Assembly (NCBI GenBank): GCA_036250195.1
Contig: JAVHZZ010000007.1
Location: 158,858,399-158,922,398 of the forward strand
Reading direction: 5' to 3'
DNA length: 64,000 bases
Source: Mixophyes australis
Taxonomy: Eukaryota > Chordata > Amphibia > Anura > Limnodynastidae
In this document: in pieces, positions 60,645 through 64,000 of the stretch
Numbering within the stretch: the first letter of the stretch is position 1
Layout: each line of letters opens with the position of its first letter
The notes under the pieces: generated by a model
What the model was told of the DNA's origin: nothing
Databases searched by the model: none
Seen by the model: only the letters and a program-made list of their open reading frames with translations
Position numbers and translations under genes: made by a program

Positions 60645-61515
60645 CACGTTAGGGGCAGCGAGCCGAGGGGTCGCGTCGGGGGCAGCGAGCCGAGGGGTCG
60701 CGTCAGGGGCAGCGAGCCGAGGGGTCGCGTCAGGGGCAGCGAGCCGAGGGGTCGCGTCAGGGGCAGCGAGCCGAGGGGTCGCGTCAGGGGCAGCGAGCCG
60801 AGGGGTCGCGTCAGGGGCAGCGAGCCGAGGGGTCGCGTCAGGGGCAGCGAGCCGAGGGGTCGCGTCAGGGGCAGCGAGCCGAGGGGTCGCGTCAGGGGCA
60901 GCGAGCCGAGGGGTCGCGTCAGGGGCAGCGAGCCGAGGGGTCGCGTCAGGGGCAGCGAGCCGAGGGGTCGCGTCAGGGGCAGCGAGCCGAGGGGTCACGT
61001 CGGGGGCAGCGAGCCGAGGGGTCACGTCGGGGGCAGCGAGCCGAGGGGTCACGTCGGGGGCAGCGAGCCGAGGGGTCACGTCGGGGGCAGCGAGCCGAGG
61101 GGTCACGTCGGGGGCAGCGAGCCGAGGGGTCACGTCGGGGGCAGCGAGCCGAGGGGTCCCGTCGGGGGCAGCGAGCCGAGGGGTCCCGTCAGGGGCAGCG
61201 AGCCGAGGGGCCACGTCAGGGGCAGCGAGCCGAGGGGCCCCGTCAGGGGCAGCGAGCCGAGGGGTCCCGTCAGGGGCAGCGAGCCGAGGGGTCACGTCAG
61301 GGGCAGCGAGCCGAGGGGTCACGTCAGGGGCAGCGAGCCGAGGGGTCACGTCAGGGGCAGCGAGCCGAGGGGTCACGTCAGGGGCAGCGAGCCGAGGGGT
61401 CACGTCAGGGGCAGCGAGCCGAGGGGTCACGTCAGGGGCAGCGAGCCGAGGGGTCACGTCAGGGGCAGCGTGCCGAGGGGTCACGTCAGGGGCAGCGAGC
61501 CGAGGGGTCACGTCA
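60645..61515. repeat. Minisatellite, 27-bp GC-rich unit, about 32 copies
   Basis: Unit 'ggggcagcgagccgaggggt' plus 'cgcgtca'. Copies fall in blocks: about 12 with 'gtcgcgtcagg', 6 with 'gtcacgtcggg', a few with 'gtcccgtc' or 'gccacgtc', then about 8 with 'gtcacgtcagg'. The period is a multiple of three and stop-free in several frames, giving frames of 382, 320 and 312 codons that are not believable genes (both strands equally open, no flanking exon signals). Confidence 0.97.
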
Positions 61516-61617
61516 GGTGTCGGTCTCGTCATGGACAACAAGCAGTTGAGAACCAAGATCAGGTCACAGAGATTGGAGAAAGCAGTGAGGTAATTTCAGA
61601 GAGTTGGCATATACTAT

Positions 61618-62145
61618 AATATGTGTACCCCACATTTAATATAACCCCTTCTCCCCAAATTTCGTTCTGTGTTGATGAGGGAGGCGAATATTCCTATAAG
61701 CAATTACCCCATTTGATAACACTTTATATTGAAATTTTTGTACAACCTCAACCCCTACGAAAGCTCAATGACCTTGTGGAAACAGGACGGCAATTTACAA
61801 GGAGTCAGATATGATGCATTAGATGAATTCCACAGATCATATGTGGTAATCTCAGTCTCTGATAGTCTTGTTCCCTGTAGTGTCAGCTAATCAGCAACAG
61901 ACATGTAATGAATCGGGAATAATATTCTGAACCAATGTGATCTATTTACATTCAAACTTTGTAAGAAAAGATGTTACAGATTTCACTGCAGAGACCAATA
62001 ATGGCTGCCCACAAATTACTAGGAGAACCAGATGTGTACCCCACATTTACTGTAACCCCCTCTCCCCATATTACAATCTGTGTTCATGAGGGAGAGAAAC
62101 ATCTGTAGAAGCAATGACCTCCATCTAATCACACTTTATATGACG
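61618..62145. repeat. Diverged direct duplication, about 125-bp copies 410 bases apart
   Basis: 'atgtgtaccccacatttaat' at 61620 and 'atgtgtaccccacatttact' at 62031 start two stretches of about 115-125 bases, both ending 'cactttatat', roughly 80% alike by eye. Confidence 0.7.
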
Positions 62146-63099
62146 TTATATCCTACCCTATCCTGACCACAGGGTGATCAGCACAAACAAATCCTCTTTT
62201 TACCATAGAAGCGTATCATCTAGATCATCATCAATAGGAGCAGCCCTACTGCTAACTCACAAAGTTAAATATCCACCTCTCTGAAACTAGACCTATTTAC
62301 CAATATCCATCCTACAAAATAAAAGAACCTCCAAAAATCTGGTGCTGCGTTTATTTAAAGATGTTTCTTCTCCTAAGTGGCCGTAAAACACAGTTTGGAC
62401 AGTGAGCGTTTGATGAGATTTTGAACATCAGATTCAATCAAGAAATATTTTATAAATAACAATACACATCTTATTTACCGAAGCCAAACATCAATTGGTA
62501 ACTGTAATAACACCTCCGAGAAAAGGCAATAACTTCAGAAGTTATAAATGAAGAAAGGGTTTTTTGTTTCAGCTTAGCGTAGCTTTAATACTGGGTAACA
62601 CTAATTGTATCTGGTGGCCCTGACAACAGCATTTTATGGACAGTATGAGAACATAAGATAAACACATGATGACTCTGCAGAAACTTGTTGAACGAGTAAA
62701 TGATTTTATGAAGCAGAGCTGATCATTTGTTGGATTGGCTGAGGTGCCCGGGAGTCTGTTCCCAATCAACTATAAATTGAACAAATCATCAATGAAAACG
62801 GCAACATAAAGTGAAAAGCGCGATCATGCGGACAACAATGGACTTGGCTCTAAGCTGTGCTTGTGAGCAGCTTCCTGACATTGTGCAGAGGAGATTCATC
62901 TACATATAGAATGAACAACAATCATCCACTGACAGGAGGTGAACAAAGGAGGATTCATCTCCAGATTCAGAGTAAGAACTTGGATCATCCATAATCTGAT
63001 ACAATGATGCTACTTACACGTCTCTACTCCAGTCCTGACAAACCCCAAACATTTCTAGCATATCTTTATCCAGGCAGAATCTGAATAATTGTGTTTGTT
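62146..63099. other. Gap without a recognised gene
   Basis: AT-rich single-copy-looking sequence; no element recognised. Confidence 0.45.
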
Positions 63100-63114
63100 G
63101 GAACTCAGTAAAAT

Positions 63115-64000
63115 TTAGAAGTGGAGGAATTGTAAATATATCCGAATGAAAGGGGCCTTATAAGTGGCAGACATTTCCTGGAGACCAAAAGGCACTAAAG
63201 CCTCAGCTACTATTGTATCTGATTGACAATTGATCACAAAGTGGCCTAACACACAGACACACACATTATATATATATATATATACACATACACCGAATGT
63301 CTGCAGTGTGACAGGGCGCATTATCCTGCTGAAAGAGGCCATCAGGGAATACCGTTACCATAAAGGGGTGTATTTGGTCTAACAATGTTTAGGTAGGTGG
63401 TACGTGTCAGAGTAACATCCACATGAATGTCAGGACCCAAGGTTTCCCAGCAGAACATTGCCCAGAGCATCACACCGGCTCTGCCGGCTGCCTTCTTCCC
63501 ATAGAGCATCCTGACACCATCTCTTCCCCAGGTAAATGACTCGGATGCACCCAGCCGTCTACATGATGTAGAAGAAAAGTGATCAGATCAGACCACCTTC
63601 TTCCATTACACCATAGTTCAGTTCTGGTGCTCACGTGCCCATTGTAGGCATTTTTGATAGTGGATAGTGGTCAGTATGGGCACTCTTACTGGTCTGCGGC
63701 TCCGCAGCCCCATACACAGCAAGCTGCGATGCTCTGTGTGTTCTGACACCTCTCTATCATACCCAGCATTAACTTTTTCAGCAATTTGTGCTACAGTAGC
63801 TCCTCTGTGTGATTGGACCCGACGGGCTAGACTTCACTCCCCATGTGCATCAATAAGCCTTGTGCGCCCATGACCAAGTCGTCAGTTCACCGGTTGTCCT
63901 TCCTTGGACCACTTTTGTTAGGTAGTAACCGCTGCATATCGGGAACCCCACAAGACCTGTCGTTTTGGAGATGCTCTGACCCAGTCGTCTACCCATCACA
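63115..64000 (-). pseudogene. Decayed Tc1-like transposase, second subfamily, cut by window edge
   Basis: On the minus strand from 64000 the text matches a second, widespread Tc1-like transposase: 'VMGRRLGQ', later the region for 'PMLTP.H' (63690-63640), a decayed catalytic stretch near 63560, 'LWEEGSRQSRCDALGNVLLG' around 63480, and 'MASFSRIMRPVTLQT' at 63342, which stands where the second catalytic Asp block would be. Many stops and frameshifts. A (CA)n/(TA)n tract lies at 63256-63292. The 5' part lies outside the window. Confidence 0.75.

Noticed and set aside
60471..61619. Frames of 382, 320 and 312 codons with 9-residue repeats
   Set aside because: The 27-bp unit is a multiple of three and free of stops in several frames on both strands. 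There is no exon structure or conserved domain, so I treat it as a satellite rather than a repeat protein.

Overview
The window reads as nuclear DNA of a vertebrate, most likely an anuran amphibian. Three things suggest this: a split gene with GT-AG introns whose protein matches vertebrate SLC12A8, dispersed repeats of kinds common in frog genomes (a 'tatagcgccactgattccgc' repeat and palindromic 'gtttagtaaatataccc' MITEs), and remains of Tc1/mariner, Ty3/gypsy, L1-like and Penelope-like elements. The species cannot be named from sequence alone.

Layout. 1-12 kb: a 48/49-bp minisatellite at the left edge, then a nested transposon block at 3.1-7.4 kb (Tc1-like, gypsy and Penelope-like) whose order shows an internal inversion, then two short minisatellites. 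12.0-38.7 kb: one gene on the minus strand, SLC12A8. I resolved 13 coding exons with consistent phases, which join into one open frame of 759 codons plus stop. Its introns hold most of the accessory DNA: 46-bp and 32-bp minisatellites, TA runs, a G-run repeat beside an exon donor, an L1-like element carrying a further insertion with a hammerhead-ribozyme-like motif, a 1.1-kb element with terminal inverted repeats, C-rich and 26-bp arrays, and a solo LTR. 38.8-64 kb: upstream of the gene. This part is mostly MITEs and tandem arrays (the largest is 97 copies of a 40-bp unit), a CpG-rich patch at 49.45-49.63 kb that could be a promoter or first exon, a possible transcript 3' end on the minus strand near 56.8-57.4 kb, a 27-bp GC-rich array, and a decayed Tc1-like transposase at the right edge.

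Tandem arrays make up roughly a quarter of the window. Nearly all long unbroken frames other than the SLC12A8 exons and transposon remnants are side effects of repeat units that lack stop codons. The strongest unusual structures are a short inversion with one breakpoint in a Tc1 copy and one in a gypsy copy (4445-5908), and an 833-bp insertion in L1 ORF2 with a perfect 10-bp target duplication and a hammerhead-like fold at its edge (26017-26849).
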